Shown here: in pieces, positions 53,295 through 61,989 of the stretch
How positions within the stretch are numbered: position 1 is the first letter of the stretch
How the letters are laid out: each line of letters opens with the position of its first letter
DNA from: Hyphomicrobiales bacterium
GTDB lineage: Bacteria > Pseudomonadota > Alphaproteobacteria > Rhizobiales > JACESI01
Direction of reading: 5' to 3'
Length of the DNA: 64,000 nt
Assembly: GCA_013911885.1 (NCBI GenBank)
Contig: JACESI010000003.1
Coordinates: 277,851 to 341,850, forward strand
Position numbers and translations under genes: made by a program
Notes under the pieces: model-generated
What the model was told of the DNA's origin: nothing
Databases searched by the model: none
Seen by the model: only the letters and a program-made list of their open reading frames with translations

Positions 53295-55427
53295 TTAGCC
53301 TTCACGGATCGGATGGTCAGCCTTTCCCATGAGCAAAAGCGCGAAAGCATATTCCTGCGCTGTCTCCTTGAGGCTGTCGAAACGACCCGACGCACCGGCA
53401 TGGCCTGAATCCATGTTGATCTTGAGAAGCAGTGGATTGGGGTCGGTCTTGCGCGCGCGCAGGGTTGCGACCCATTTTGCCGGTTCCCAATAGGTCACGC
53501 GCGGATCGGTGAGGCCGCCAAGCGCGAAAATCGGCGGATAGTTCTGTGCGGTGACATTGTCGATCGGCGAATAGGCCGCAATTGTGGCGTAATCTTCCGC
53601 GCTTTCGATCGGATTGCCCCATTCCGGCCATTCTGGCGGAGTGAGCGGCAGGCTGTCGTCGAGCATGGTGGAGAGCACGTCGACAAAGGGCACCGCCGCG
53701 ATGCAGCCGCCAAAAAGGGCGGGCGCCATGTTCACGACCGCGCCCATCAGCATACCACCTGCGGAGCCGCCGTGGCAGACAATCCGCCCCCTGCTGGTGA
53801 AGCCTTCCCGAGCGAGATACTCGCCCGCCGCGATGAAGTCTCTGAAGGTGTTGACCTTGTGCCGGTGCCTGCCGGCCTTGTACCAGGCATCGCCTTTTTC
53901 CATACCGCCGCGAATATGGGCGATTGCATAAACGAAACCGCGATCAACCAGCGAGAGGCGTGTTGTCGAAAACGAGGCGGGCATCGACATGCCATAGGAA
54001 CCGTAGCCGTAAAGCAGCAATGGCGCGCTGCCATCAAGCGGGGTATTTTTGTGGTAGAGCACAGATATCGGAATGAGCGTTCCGTCATGGCCCTGTGCCT
54101 GAAGGCGGCGTGTCACATAGCTTGCCTGATCGTGGCCGGATGGCACCTCCTGCTCCTTGCGCAGCACCCGCTTCCGGCTTTCCATATCGTAATCATAAGT
54201 CTGCGAGGGCGTGGTCATCGACGAATAAGTGAACCGGATCTCGGTGGTATCGAACTCATAACCACCACCAGCGCCGAGCGAATAGGCCTCTTCCTCGAAG
54301 GCGATGCTGTGTTCCGCGCCATCTGCAAGGCGGCGCACGACAATGCGCGGCAGCGCATTGCGCACTTCGAGCCAGACAATATGGTTTTTGAAACTGCTGA
54401 CCGACTTGATCAGCCGTCCCGGTTCATAGGCGACATAATCCTTCCAGTTTGCGCGGGACGGATCGCCGGAAGGGGCGACCATCAGCTTGAAATCGGCGGC
54501 ATCATCGGCATTTGTCAGAATGATAAACTGGTCCTCAAAAACATCATCAAGTGAATATTCGACATTGACCTTCCGCGCCGCGACGAGGCGGGGGGCGCTG
54601 TCCGGCTTGTCGGCGTCGATCACATGGCATTCCGATGTCTGGTGGTCGTGGCATTCGATGACGATAAAGCGGTCGGCCGCGGTCTTGCCAATGCCGACGA
54701 AAAAGCCGGGGTCTTTTTCCTCATAGATCAGCGTGTCGGTGTCGGCCGCTGTTCCGATCACATGGCGATAGACCTTCGAGGGCCGGTGATTCTGGTCGCG
54801 TTTAACATAGAAGAACGAACGGCTCTGATTGTCCCAGATCCCGCCGCTCGCCGCTTCGCTCAGCGTATCGTCGAGATCCTGGCCGCTTTCGAGATCGCGC
54901 ACCCGCAGGGTGAAATATTCCGAGCCTTTATCATCATAAGACCAGATGCCGAACCGGTGGTCATTGGAGTGGCTGAGACCGCCGAGGCGGAAATAGGCTT
55001 TGCCTTCGGCGAGTGCGTCACCATTCAGAAGCACCCGCTCATTGCCGCCATCGCGGTCAGTGCGCAGATAATGCGGGTGCTGACCGCCGGTGACATAGCG
55101 CATCGCATAGGCATAGGGCCCATGAGCACTTGGAACCGATGAATCGTCTTCCCGGATGCGGCCTTTCATCTCGTCGAACAGATGCGCCTGAAGCGCCTCC
55201 GTTTTCTGGAAAAAGCCCGACGTATAGTCATTTTCCGCTTCGAGATAGGCCCGAATATCATCCGGCAGCGCTGACGGATCGCGCATTACCTCCTGCCAGT
55301 TGTCGGCGCGCAGCCATGCGTAATCTTCCGTCCGCTCAATGCCGTGATGCCGCGTCTTGTGCGGTATTTTGGCCGCAACCGGCGGTGTCAGGCTTGGAAA
55401 ATTCATCTCCACGCGCGGATCATTCAT
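53295..55427 (-). CDS. ptrB: Oligopeptidase B (S9 family serine peptidase)
   Basis: About 710 residues from ATG 55427, whose bases overlap the msrB stop; ATG 55457 and 55406 are alternatives. An N-terminal beta-propeller region is followed by the alpha/beta-hydrolase domain: nucleophile in [14 protein letters not shown], Asp in [15 protein letters not shown] and His in [11 protein letters not shown]. It cuts small peptides after basic residues. It is probably translated together with msrB. Confidence 0.92.
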   Translation of the reverse strand: MNDPRVEMNFPSLTPPVAAKIPHKTRHHGIERTEDYAWLRADNWQEVMRDPSALPDDIRAYLEAENDYTSGFFQKTEALQAHLFDEMKGRIREDDSSVPSAHGPYAYAMRYVTGGQHPHYLRTDRDGGNERVLLNGDALAEGKAYFRLGGLSHSNDHRFGIWSYDDKGSEYFTLRVRDLESGQDLDDTLSEAASGGIWDNQSRSFFYVKRDQNHRPSKVYRHVIGTAADTDTLIYEEKDPGFFVGIGKTAADRFIVIECHDHQTSECHVIDADKPDSAPRLVAARKVNVEYSLDDVFEDQFIILTNADDAADFKLMVAPSGDPSRANWKDYVAYEPGRLIKSVSSFKNHIVWLEVRNALPRIVVRRLADGAEHSIAFEEEAYSLGAGGGYEFDTTEIRFTYSSMTTPSQTYDYDMESRKRVLRKEQEVPSGHDQASYVTRRLQAQGHDGTLIPISVLYHKNTPLDGSAPLLLYGYGSYGMSMPASFSTTRLSLVDRGFVYAIAHIRGGMEKGDAWYKAGRHRHKVNTFRDFIAAGEYLAREGFTSRGRIVCHGGSAGGMLMGAVVNMAPALFGGCIAAVPFVDVLSTMLDDSLPLTPPEWPEWGNPIESAEDYATIAAYSPIDNVTAQNYPPIFALGGLTDPRVTYWEPAKWVATLRARKTDPNPLLLKINMDSGHAGASGRFDSLKETAQEYAFALLLMGKADHPIREG

Positions 55428-55836
55428 CGTCTGGTGCGAAAGTAAGGGCGTGGCCATTCATGCAATAACGCAGGCCCGTCGGCTTCGGTCCGTCCGGGAA
55501 AACATGGCCAAGATGCGCATCGCATCTGGCGCAACGCACCTCCGTGCGCACCATGAAAAGGGTACGATCCTTGTACTCGGCGACATTTTCAGGCGCGATC
55601 GGTGCGAAGAAACTCGGCCAGCCGGTGCCGGATTCGAATTTTGTGTGGCCTTCGAACAGCGGGTTACCACAGCAAACGCAGGCATAGGTGCCATCGGCTT
55701 TCTGGTGAAGATGCGGCCCCGTATGCGGGTGTTCAGTACCGTGCTTGCGCGTGATGCGGTATTGCTCGGGCGTGAGTTGCGCGCGCCATTCGGCATCGGA
55801 TTTGAGGATTTCGACATCGGGGTTCGGGTTCGCCAT
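55420..55836 (-). CDS. msrB: Peptide-methionine (R)-S-oxide reductase
   Basis: 138 residues from ATG 55836, after AAGGAG at good spacing. Two zinc CxxC pairs ([24 protein letters not shown]) and the catalytic [13 protein letters not shown] are complete. It repairs R-methionine sulfoxide in proteins. The frame is open to 55896 but lacks a ribosome site there. Confidence 0.95.
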   Translation of the reverse strand: MANPNPDVEILKSDAEWRAQLTPEQYRITRKHGTEHPHTGPHLHQKADGTYACVCCGNPLFEGHTKFESGTGWPSFFAPIAPENVAEYKDRTLFMVRTEVRCARCDAHLGHVFPDGPKPTGLRYCMNGHALTFAPDDE

Positions 55837-56127
55837 TGCAAAGTCTCCTTCAAGGCTATTTTTTATGAACATAGCCATGCCTGCCATCTTCGCCAAGCGG
55901 CGTCTCCGGTGATGGCGGCGAAGACGAAGGGGGTTGCCATCACTTTAATGTGCGCCGTTAAAGCACCGGCGGAAATGCAGGGTGCTATATCTGCTCCGTG
56001 AAAGCAAAAAAATGGGAAAAAATCTTTTTCGGCGTTTAAAGGATGGAAAACAATGACTGCCTGTCGTAACTAAATCTTAGACCGCGAATCAATCGGCAAG
56101 CACGCAAACAAGTTTTAAAGGCGTTCA

Positions 56128-56646
56128 ATGCTTCGTTCTCCCGCCAGGTTTCTGATGCTCTCAGGTTTGCTTTTCGCAACCTGGCTTTTGCTTTCTGGTG
56201 TATACTGGCCGAGACTCGTGGTGACTGGTGGCATTGCATCCCTTGTGATCGCCTATTTCATGGACCGCTATCACCTTCTTGACGGCGAATCGCTGCCGCT
56301 TGGTCTTATTCCGCGCGGCCTGATTTACTGGTCTTGGCTTGCTAAGGAAGTGGTGAAGTCGGCGCTCAACGTGACACGCATCATCCTTTCGCCGAGCCTT
56401 CCGATCTCGCCCACCATGATCACCTTCACGCCGACCCAGAAAACGGATGTCGGCTTGGTTGTGCATGGCAATTCGATCACGCTCACCCCGGGTACGATAA
56501 CAACCGAGATTTCCGTTTCCAAAAATTTTATCCAGGTTCACGGAATTGAGCGCAGCGGCGCGGAAGGCTGCGTCGACAGTGACATGAATGCCAAGGTCAA
56601 CTGGTTCGAAGGCTCTGCCAGCAAGTTTTCGGGTGGAGACCGCTGA
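56128..56646 (+). CDS. mnhE: Mrp/Mnh-type antiporter subunit E
   Basis: 172 residues with two or three N-terminal membrane segments, then a soluble part. LSGVYWPRLVVTGGIASLVIAYFMDR, WLAKEVVKSALNVTRIIL and the LTPGTITTEIS motif define MnhE/MrpE. First gene of a tight ten-gene operon for a cation/proton antiporter complex in the inner membrane. The upstream 130 bases between msrB and this gene must hold the operon promoter. Confidence 0.9.
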   Translation: MLRSPARFLMLSGLLFATWLLLSGVYWPRLVVTGGIASLVIAYFMDRYHLLDGESLPLGLIPRGLIYWSWLAKEVVKSALNVTRIILSPSLPISPTMITFTPTQKTDVGLVVHGNSITLTPGTITTEISVSKNFIQVHGIERSGAEGCVDSDMNAKVNWFEGSASKFSGGDR

Positions 56647-56960
56647 TGTACGCAGTCGCCATGATCGCTGTTCTGATCGCGCTTGGCCTTGCGGTTTTCC
56701 GTGCACTTGCTGGGCCGAATGTCTTCGACCGGCTTCTTGCAGCCAATCTGATCGGCACACTCGCCATCTTGCTTCTCGCGGTTCTTGGATTTTTGAACGG
56801 ACGACCGGAATTTCTCGATGTCGGTCTTGTTTATGCGTTCCTCAACATCACGGGAACTTATGCCGTGCTTAAGTTTTTCCGCTACGGTTCGCTCGGCGGC
56901 GAGGCGCCCCCGAACGATAACGAGGACGACCGCGAGGGTGTCAGCGGGGTGCATAAATGA
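56646..56960 (+). CDS. mnhF: Mrp/Mnh-type antiporter subunit F
   Basis: 104 residues, three membrane segments, with FRALAGPNVFDRLLAANLIGT typical of MrpF. Start overlaps the mnhE stop by one base and its own stop overlaps mnhG by four bases. The C-terminal tail is acidic and longer than in most MrpF proteins (NDNEDDREG). Confidence 0.9.
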   Translation: MYAVAMIAVLIALGLAVFRALAGPNVFDRLLAANLIGTLAILLLAVLGFLNGRPEFLDVGLVYAFLNITGTYAVLKFFRYGSLGGEAPPNDNEDDREGVSGVHK

Positions 56961-57358
56961 GCCTCTCAATCGCTGACATGATTTCGTGGGTTCTGCTTTC
57001 TGCTGGATCTTTCTTTCTGGTCGTGGGCGCCATCGGTCTCATCCGCATGCCGGACGTTTTTACCCGAATGCACGCGGTCTCGGTCTCGGAAACGCTGGGT
57101 GCCGGCCTCATTCTTCTCGGTCTTCTGGTTCAGGCGGGTGCAACGTTGATCGGCTTCAAGCTCGTCTGTCTTTTCGCCCTGATTTATTTTACGGGTCCGG
57201 TCGCCTCCCATGCGATTGCCCGAGCGGCTCTGGCCGATGGCCTGAAGCCGATCCTTGCTGGCCCTGAAATCGATGCCCGCACAGGCCGGAAAAAGCCGTC
57301 GGTCAAGGGGGTAAAGGCGATTGATGGTGCCGATGATACGAGCGGGGGGCGTGGCTGA
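56957..57358 (+). CDS. mnhG: Mrp/Mnh-type antiporter subunit G
   Basis: 133 residues, three membrane segments. GAIGLIRMPDVFTRMHAVSVSETLGAGLILLGLL and FTGPVASHAIARAAL are MrpG signatures. The stop overlaps the next start. Confidence 0.9.
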   Translation: MSLSIADMISWVLLSAGSFFLVVGAIGLIRMPDVFTRMHAVSVSETLGAGLILLGLLVQAGATLIGFKLVCLFALIYFTGPVASHAIARAALADGLKPILAGPEIDARTGRKKPSVKGVKAIDGADDTSGGRG

Positions 57359-57924
57359 TGACCGAGGCGATGATCAACACCATTCTGCTTACGCTTCTTG
57401 CGGCGATCACCATCGGCGTGGTGCGTACGCGCAATCTGTTTGGCGTCGTCGTTCTGGCCAGCATCTACTCTTTTCTGATCGCCTCCATCATGATGGTTCT
57501 GGATGCAGTCGATGTCGCGATGACGGAAGCCTCGGTCGGCGCAGGCATTTCGACGGTACTTTTCCTGGGTGCGCTCTATCTCACGAAGACCCATGAGGCG
57601 ATCCCGGTGAAGCTGCCGATTGTCCCGCTTTTTGTGGCTCTCGGTCTCGGCGCGATGCTCGTCATCGGTACGATCGATCTGCCGCCGTTTGGCAGTGCGG
57701 ATCAGCCGATCAATCAATATCTCGGGCCGGATTACATAACGCGCTCGGTGCCAGAGACCGGTATTCCCAATGTTGTCACAAGTGTGCTTGCAAGCTATCG
57801 CGGCTACGACACGCTTGGCGAGACGGCGGTGGTCTTCACCGCTGGGCTTGGTGTTGTCATGCTTCTGAAGCGTCGCCGCCGCCGCGACCCGGCTGGAGCT
57901 GTGTCAAGGCGATCGGAGAAATAG
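57358..57924 (+). CDS. DUF4040 (MbhD/MbhE-like) antiporter subunit
   Basis: 188 residues. The N-terminal part is DUF4040/MbhD (VVRTRNLFGVVVLASIYSFLIASIMMVLDAVDVAMTEASVGAGI). The C-terminal part matches MbhE (IPNVVTSVLASYRGYDTLGETAVVFTAGLG). In classical Mrp systems these segments are the C-terminal end of the large MrpA subunit; here they form a separate protein. In membrane-bound hydrogenases they are separate subunits too. Confidence 0.88.
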   Translation: MTEAMINTILLTLLAAITIGVVRTRNLFGVVVLASIYSFLIASIMMVLDAVDVAMTEASVGAGISTVLFLGALYLTKTHEAIPVKLPIVPLFVALGLGAMLVIGTIDLPPFGSADQPINQYLGPDYITRSVPETGIPNVVTSVLASYRGYDTLGETAVVFTAGLGVVMLLKRRRRRDPAGAVSRRSEK

Positions 57925-57925
57925 C

Positions 57926-58363
57926 ATGCGTCTTGATGTCATTCTCCGAATCGTCTCGAAGTCACTCATCCCATTCATGCTGATTTTCGCGCTTTATGTG
58001 CATTTTCATGGCGATTTCAGTCCGGGCGGTGGATTTCAGGCGGGGGCGATCATTGCGGCGGCGATTGTGTTTCATGCGCTGGTCTTTGGCCTTTCGTCGA
58101 CCCAGAAAATGGTGCCCCCCCGCTTTGTTGAAATCCTGATGCCGCTCGGTGTGATGATTTTTGCCGGTGTGGGCGTGATCGCAATGCTGCTTGGCGAGAA
58201 TTTCCTCGGCTATTATGCGCTGGGGCACAATCCTCATCCGGGCCATATCAATTATCATGCGCAGGAGCGGGGCGTTTTTTGGGTCGAGGTCGGCGTGATC
58301 ATGACCGTTTCAAGCACCTTCGTAACTATTTTTTATGCCTTCGCCGGGCGGGGACGAAAATAG
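57926..58363 (+). CDS. mnhB: Mrp/Mnh-type antiporter subunit B
   Basis: 145 residues, four membrane segments. The MnhB motif YVHFHGDFSPGGGFQAGAI is intact. It begins one base after the DUF4040 gene. Confidence 0.93.
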   Translation: MRLDVILRIVSKSLIPFMLIFALYVHFHGDFSPGGGFQAGAIIAAAIVFHALVFGLSSTQKMVPPRFVEILMPLGVMIFAGVGVIAMLLGENFLGYYALGHNPHPGHINYHAQERGVFWVEVGVIMTVSSTFVTIFYAFAGRGRK

Positions 58364-58366
58364 CCA

Positions 58367-58762
58367 ATGCTTGAACAGTTTATCAACTATTACAACTACT
58401 TAATCACGCTGTTCCTGATGACGAGCGGTCTTTACATCGTCGTCGCGCGCGGCAATATGGTCAAAAAGCTGATCGGTCTCAGCCTGTTCCAGACTTCGGT
58501 CTATCTGCTTTATCTCACGCCTGGAAAGATCCTTGGCGGAACGCCGCCGATCATTGCAGAGGGGTTTACTGTTTACTCAAATCCGCTGCCTCATGTGCTG
58601 ATGCTGACTGCAATTGTGGTTGGCATCGCAACCCTCGCGCTCGGTCTTGCGCTGGTTGTGCGGATCAATGAAGCCTATGGGACGATTGAGGAAGACGAAA
58701 TTTTCGCGCTTGGCGACGAGTTGCAGGGTGAAGACGAACCGTCTGCTGGGGGTACGTCATGA
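58367..58762 (+). CDS. mnhC: Mrp/Mnh-type antiporter subunit C (NuoK-like)
   Basis: 131 residues, three membrane segments, related to NuoK. NMVKKLIGLSLFQTSVYLLYL and ADPLPHVLMLTAIVVGIA-like SNPLPHVLMLTAIVVG are family marks, with the membrane Glu/Lys pattern of NuoK partly changed. An acidic tail of about 25 residues follows. The stop overlaps the next start by four bases. Confidence 0.92.
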   Translation: MLEQFINYYNYLITLFLMTSGLYIVVARGNMVKKLIGLSLFQTSVYLLYLTPGKILGGTPPIIAEGFTVYSNPLPHVLMLTAIVVGIATLALGLALVVRINEAYGTIEEDEIFALGDELQGEDEPSAGGTS

Positions 58763-60276
58763 GCGAAACGGCTGGAACCTTTCACGTGATGGAGCATCTG
58801 CCAGCACTTCAGGTTGTCATCCCGCTGTTGGGTGCGACCGTGGTCGCCATGACGCGCAGGGGTGGCCTGGCCTGGTTTATAGCGCTTTCGATCAGCCTGT
58901 TGATGCCGGCGATTGCGATCACGCTCCTGCATCAGGTCTTCGTCAATGGGGTGATTTCTTATGAAATCGGCGGCTGGGAGCCGCCTTTCGGGATCGAGTA
59001 CCGTGTCGATGTTGCCAATGCCTTCGTGCTTGTCATCGTCTCCCTGATCGCAGCATTGGTGCTTCCCTATGCGCGGCTCGTGGTTGAAAAAGAAGTGTCG
59101 GAAGAAAACCGCGCCTGGTTTTATTCGATGTATCTCCTGTGCCTGTGCGGCCTGCTTGGCATTGCAATCACGGGTGATGCCTTCAATGCTTTTGTGTTCC
59201 TCGAAATTTCCTCGCTCTCGACCTATACGATGATCGCGATGGGGCGCGACCGCCGCTCCCTCGTCGCTGCCTTCCAATATCTTATCATGGGGACGATCGG
59301 GGCGACGCTCTACATCATCGGCGTTGGAATCATCTACGTGATGACCGGCACCTTGAACTTCGCCGATATGGCCGAACGCATTCAGAATGTGTCTTCAGTA
59401 CGCCCGGTTCTTGTCGCGCTGTCCTTCATAACGGTCGGCCTCAGCCTCAAGATCGCGCTCTTCCCGCTCCACAAATGGTTGCCGAACGCTTATGCCTATG
59501 CGCCGTCTGTTGCGACGATTTTCCTCGCATCGACGGCAACAAAGGTCGCGATCTATCTCCTGGTCCGCTTCTATTACACGGTCTATGGCCCCTCGATTGA
59601 TTTTGAAGCCTATTCGGCGGCGATTGTGCTTGTTGGTTTGTCGCTCGCGGCCATGTTCATTGCCTCCTTCGTTGCCTGCTACCAGAAGAATATCGAGCGC
59701 ATGCTGGCCTTCTCGTCGGTCGCCCAGATCGGCTATATCACGCTCGGCATTTCCTTCGGCGTGAAGACCGGTTTGACCGGCGGGCTTGTCCATCTCGTCA
59801 ATCACGCGTTCATGAAAGGCGCGCTTTTCATGTGCACCGGTGCCATCATGTACCGGCTCGGATCGGTGAAGCTTGACGATCTCGCGGGGATTGGGCGACG
59901 GATGCCTGTAACGATGGCGCTTTTTGCCGCCGCGGGACTGAGCCTGATCGGTGTTCCTGGAACGGTTGGTTTCGTTTCAAAATATTATCTCGCGACCGCC
60001 GCCATAGAGACTGGCCAGACCTGGCTCGCCTTCGCGATCATGCTGTCCTCGCTTCTGGCGGTTGTCTATATCGGCCGGGTGATAGAGGTTGCCTATTTCC
60101 GCGAGCCGACCGCAAAGGTCATGATGGTAGAGGATCCGCCAGCCTCGATGCTGATCCCGACCGTCATTCTTGTTCTTGCCTGTTATTATTTCGGCATTGA
60201 TGCGGAATTGACGAGCAGCACCGCCGCCAAAGCCGCTGACGCTTTCCTCAGTTCCGTATCGGGAGGCGCGCGATGA
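58759..60276 (+). CDS. mnhD: Mrp/Mnh-type antiporter subunit D (first NuoM/N-like copy)
   Basis: 505 residues, about 14 membrane segments. The key channel residues are present: Glu in AFVFLEISSLSTYT, Lys in SLKIALFPLHKWLPNAYAYAP and Lys in STATKVAIYLLVRFYY. It is a proton/cation channel subunit homologous to complex I antiporter-like subunits. Overlaps by four bases on each side couple it to its neighbours. Confidence 0.93.
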   Translation: MSETAGTFHVMEHLPALQVVIPLLGATVVAMTRRGGLAWFIALSISLLMPAIAITLLHQVFVNGVISYEIGGWEPPFGIEYRVDVANAFVLVIVSLIAALVLPYARLVVEKEVSEENRAWFYSMYLLCLCGLLGIAITGDAFNAFVFLEISSLSTYTMIAMGRDRRSLVAAFQYLIMGTIGATLYIIGVGIIYVMTGTLNFADMAERIQNVSSVRPVLVALSFITVGLSLKIALFPLHKWLPNAYAYAPSVATIFLASTATKVAIYLLVRFYYTVYGPSIDFEAYSAAIVLVGLSLAAMFIASFVACYQKNIERMLAFSSVAQIGYITLGISFGVKTGLTGGLVHLVNHAFMKGALFMCTGAIMYRLGSVKLDDLAGIGRRMPVTMALFAAAGLSLIGVPGTVGFVSKYYLATAAIETGQTWLAFAIMLSSLLAVVYIGRVIEVAYFREPTAKVMMVEDPPASMLIPTVILVLACYYFGIDAELTSSTAAKAADAFLSSVSGGAR

Positions 60277-61730
60277 TGACGCTCGACACGCTGCTTCTCT
60301 TTGCAATCCTGCTGCCGCTTCTGGCTGTTATCGGCATTGCGCTTGCCGGGCGTTACCCCAATCTGCGTGAAGCTGTGACGCTTGGGATCGCGATCGCCCT
60401 TCTTCTCGAAGTGATCAATGTCTATGATTATTTCAAAGGTGGTCTGGTGCCGGAATCCGGCCCGTTCGAGGTGTTGGCGGGCCTGTCGATTCACTTCAAG
60501 GTCGAGCCGCTCGGGATGCTTTTCGCGCTGATTGCCTCGATCCTTTGGATCATCAATTCGATCTATTCGATCGGTTATATGCGCGGCAACAACGAGCCAC
60601 GCCAGACGGTCTTCTATATCTGCTTTGCGGTCTCAATTTTTGCCGTCATGGGCATCGCCTTTTCGGCAAATCTGTTCACGCTTTTTCTGTTTTATGAAAT
60701 CCTGACCCTCGCGACCTATCCGCTTGTTACCCACAAGGGCAATGCCGATGCACGCCAGGGCGGAAGGATCTATCTGACGATCCTGCTCGGCACGTCGATG
60801 GTGTTTCTGCTTCCGGCCATTCTGTGGACCGGCGTTCTCGCCGGAACCCTCGACTTCGCGCCTGGCGGCATTCTGACCGGCAAGGCATCGGTCACGGTTC
60901 TCACCATCCTCACCGTGCTGTTCATGTTTGGTATCGGCAAGGCAGCGCTCATGCCGTTTCATTTCTGGCTTCCCGCCGCGATGGTGGCGCCGACGCCGGT
61001 ATCCGCCCTCCTGCATGCTGTGGCGGTGGTCAAGGCAGGGGTATTCACCGTCGTGAAAGTGATGGTTTATGTTTTCGGCATTGATCTTCTGCAAGAGACC
61101 GGTGCCGCGGACTGGCTTCTTTATGCGGCAGGCTTCACCGTGATCGTGGCCTCCCTCGTGGCACTGAGGCAAGACAACCTGAAAAAACGCCTCGCTTATT
61201 CGACGGTCAGCCAACTTTCCTATGTCATCCTTGCGGCTGCAATCCTGACGCCGATTTCCATGGTCGGTGCGGCGCTGCATATTGCCGCTCATGCGGTCTC
61301 CAAGATAACGCTCTTCTTTGCCGCGGGGTCGATCTATACGGCAGCCCACAAGACCGAAATCAGCCAGCTTGACGGTATCGGCTGGAAAATGCCGATCACC
61401 ATGGCAGCATTCGCCATTGGCGCTCTGTCGATGATCGGCGTGCCGCCAACGGCCGGTTTTCTTGGCAAATGGTTCATGCTGAGTGGTGCGATGCAGACCG
61501 AGCAATGGTTTGCCATTGCGGTGATCGTCGGCTCGACACTGCTCAACACGGCTTATTTCCTTCCCATCGTCTACCGCGCATTCATGGTTCCCCCGAAAGT
61601 CGAGGGGGATCACGGCGAAGCACCGCTCCCGATCCTGATTGCCTTGTCGGCAACCGCGGTCGGGACGGTGCTTCTCTTCTTCTTCAACGATGTTGCCTTC
61701 GGGCTTGCAAAGCAGATGGTAGGGTTCTGA
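60273..61730 (+). CDS. Mrp/Mnh-type antiporter subunit D (second NuoM/N-like copy)
   Basis: 485 residues, about 14 membrane segments. Channel residues are kept: Glu in LFLFYEILTLATYPLV and Lys in GKAALMPFHFWLPAAMVAPTPVSALLH. The last motif, with WLPAAM-APTPVSALLHAVAVVKAGVF, is closer to NuoL/MrpA-N and MbhH-type subunits, so this protein may take the place of the N-terminal part of MrpA. Confidence 0.9.
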   Translation: MMTLDTLLLFAILLPLLAVIGIALAGRYPNLREAVTLGIAIALLLEVINVYDYFKGGLVPESGPFEVLAGLSIHFKVEPLGMLFALIASILWIINSIYSIGYMRGNNEPRQTVFYICFAVSIFAVMGIAFSANLFTLFLFYEILTLATYPLVTHKGNADARQGGRIYLTILLGTSMVFLLPAILWTGVLAGTLDFAPGGILTGKASVTVLTILTVLFMFGIGKAALMPFHFWLPAAMVAPTPVSALLHAVAVVKAGVFTVVKVMVYVFGIDLLQETGAADWLLYAAGFTVIVASLVALRQDNLKKRLAYSTVSQLSYVILAAAILTPISMVGAALHIAAHAVSKITLFFAAGSIYTAAHKTEISQLDGIGWKMPITMAAFAIGALSMIGVPPTAGFLGKWFMLSGAMQTEQWFAIAVIVGSTLLNTAYFLPIVYRAFMVPPKVEGDHGEAPLPILIALSATAVGTVLLFFFNDVAFGLAKQMVGF

Positions 61731-61731
61731 G

Positions 61732-61989
61732 ATGGCGAAAGACAAACCCGATAGCGAACACTGGCTGGTGCGTCCGGCAACGATCCGGATCATATGGATT
61801 GTGTCGATCATCACACTTGCACTCACGGTTATTGCTGATTTTTTTGTCACCCATCATCCGCATTTTGGAATTGACGGCACTTATGGCTTTGGCGCCTGGT
61901 TTGGTTTTTTGGCCTGCGTCGTGCTGGTCGTTGGCTCCAAGGTTCTTGGAGCATTCTTGAAACGTTCGGATACCTATTATGATCAGTGA
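61732..61989 (+). CDS. Small membrane protein of the antiporter operon
   Basis: 85 residues with two membrane segments (IIWIVSIITLALTVIADFFV and FGAWFGFLACVVLVVGSKVLG). It begins one base after the preceding gene and its end overlaps the next by 11 bases, so it is part of the operon. I know no counterpart among the seven classical Mrp subunits. It may be an accessory subunit that fills the space of missing MrpA helices. Confidence 0.8.
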   Translation: MAKDKPDSEHWLVRPATIRIIWIVSIITLALTVIADFFVTHHPHFGIDGTYGFGAWFGFLACVVLVVGSKVLGAFLKRSDTYYDQ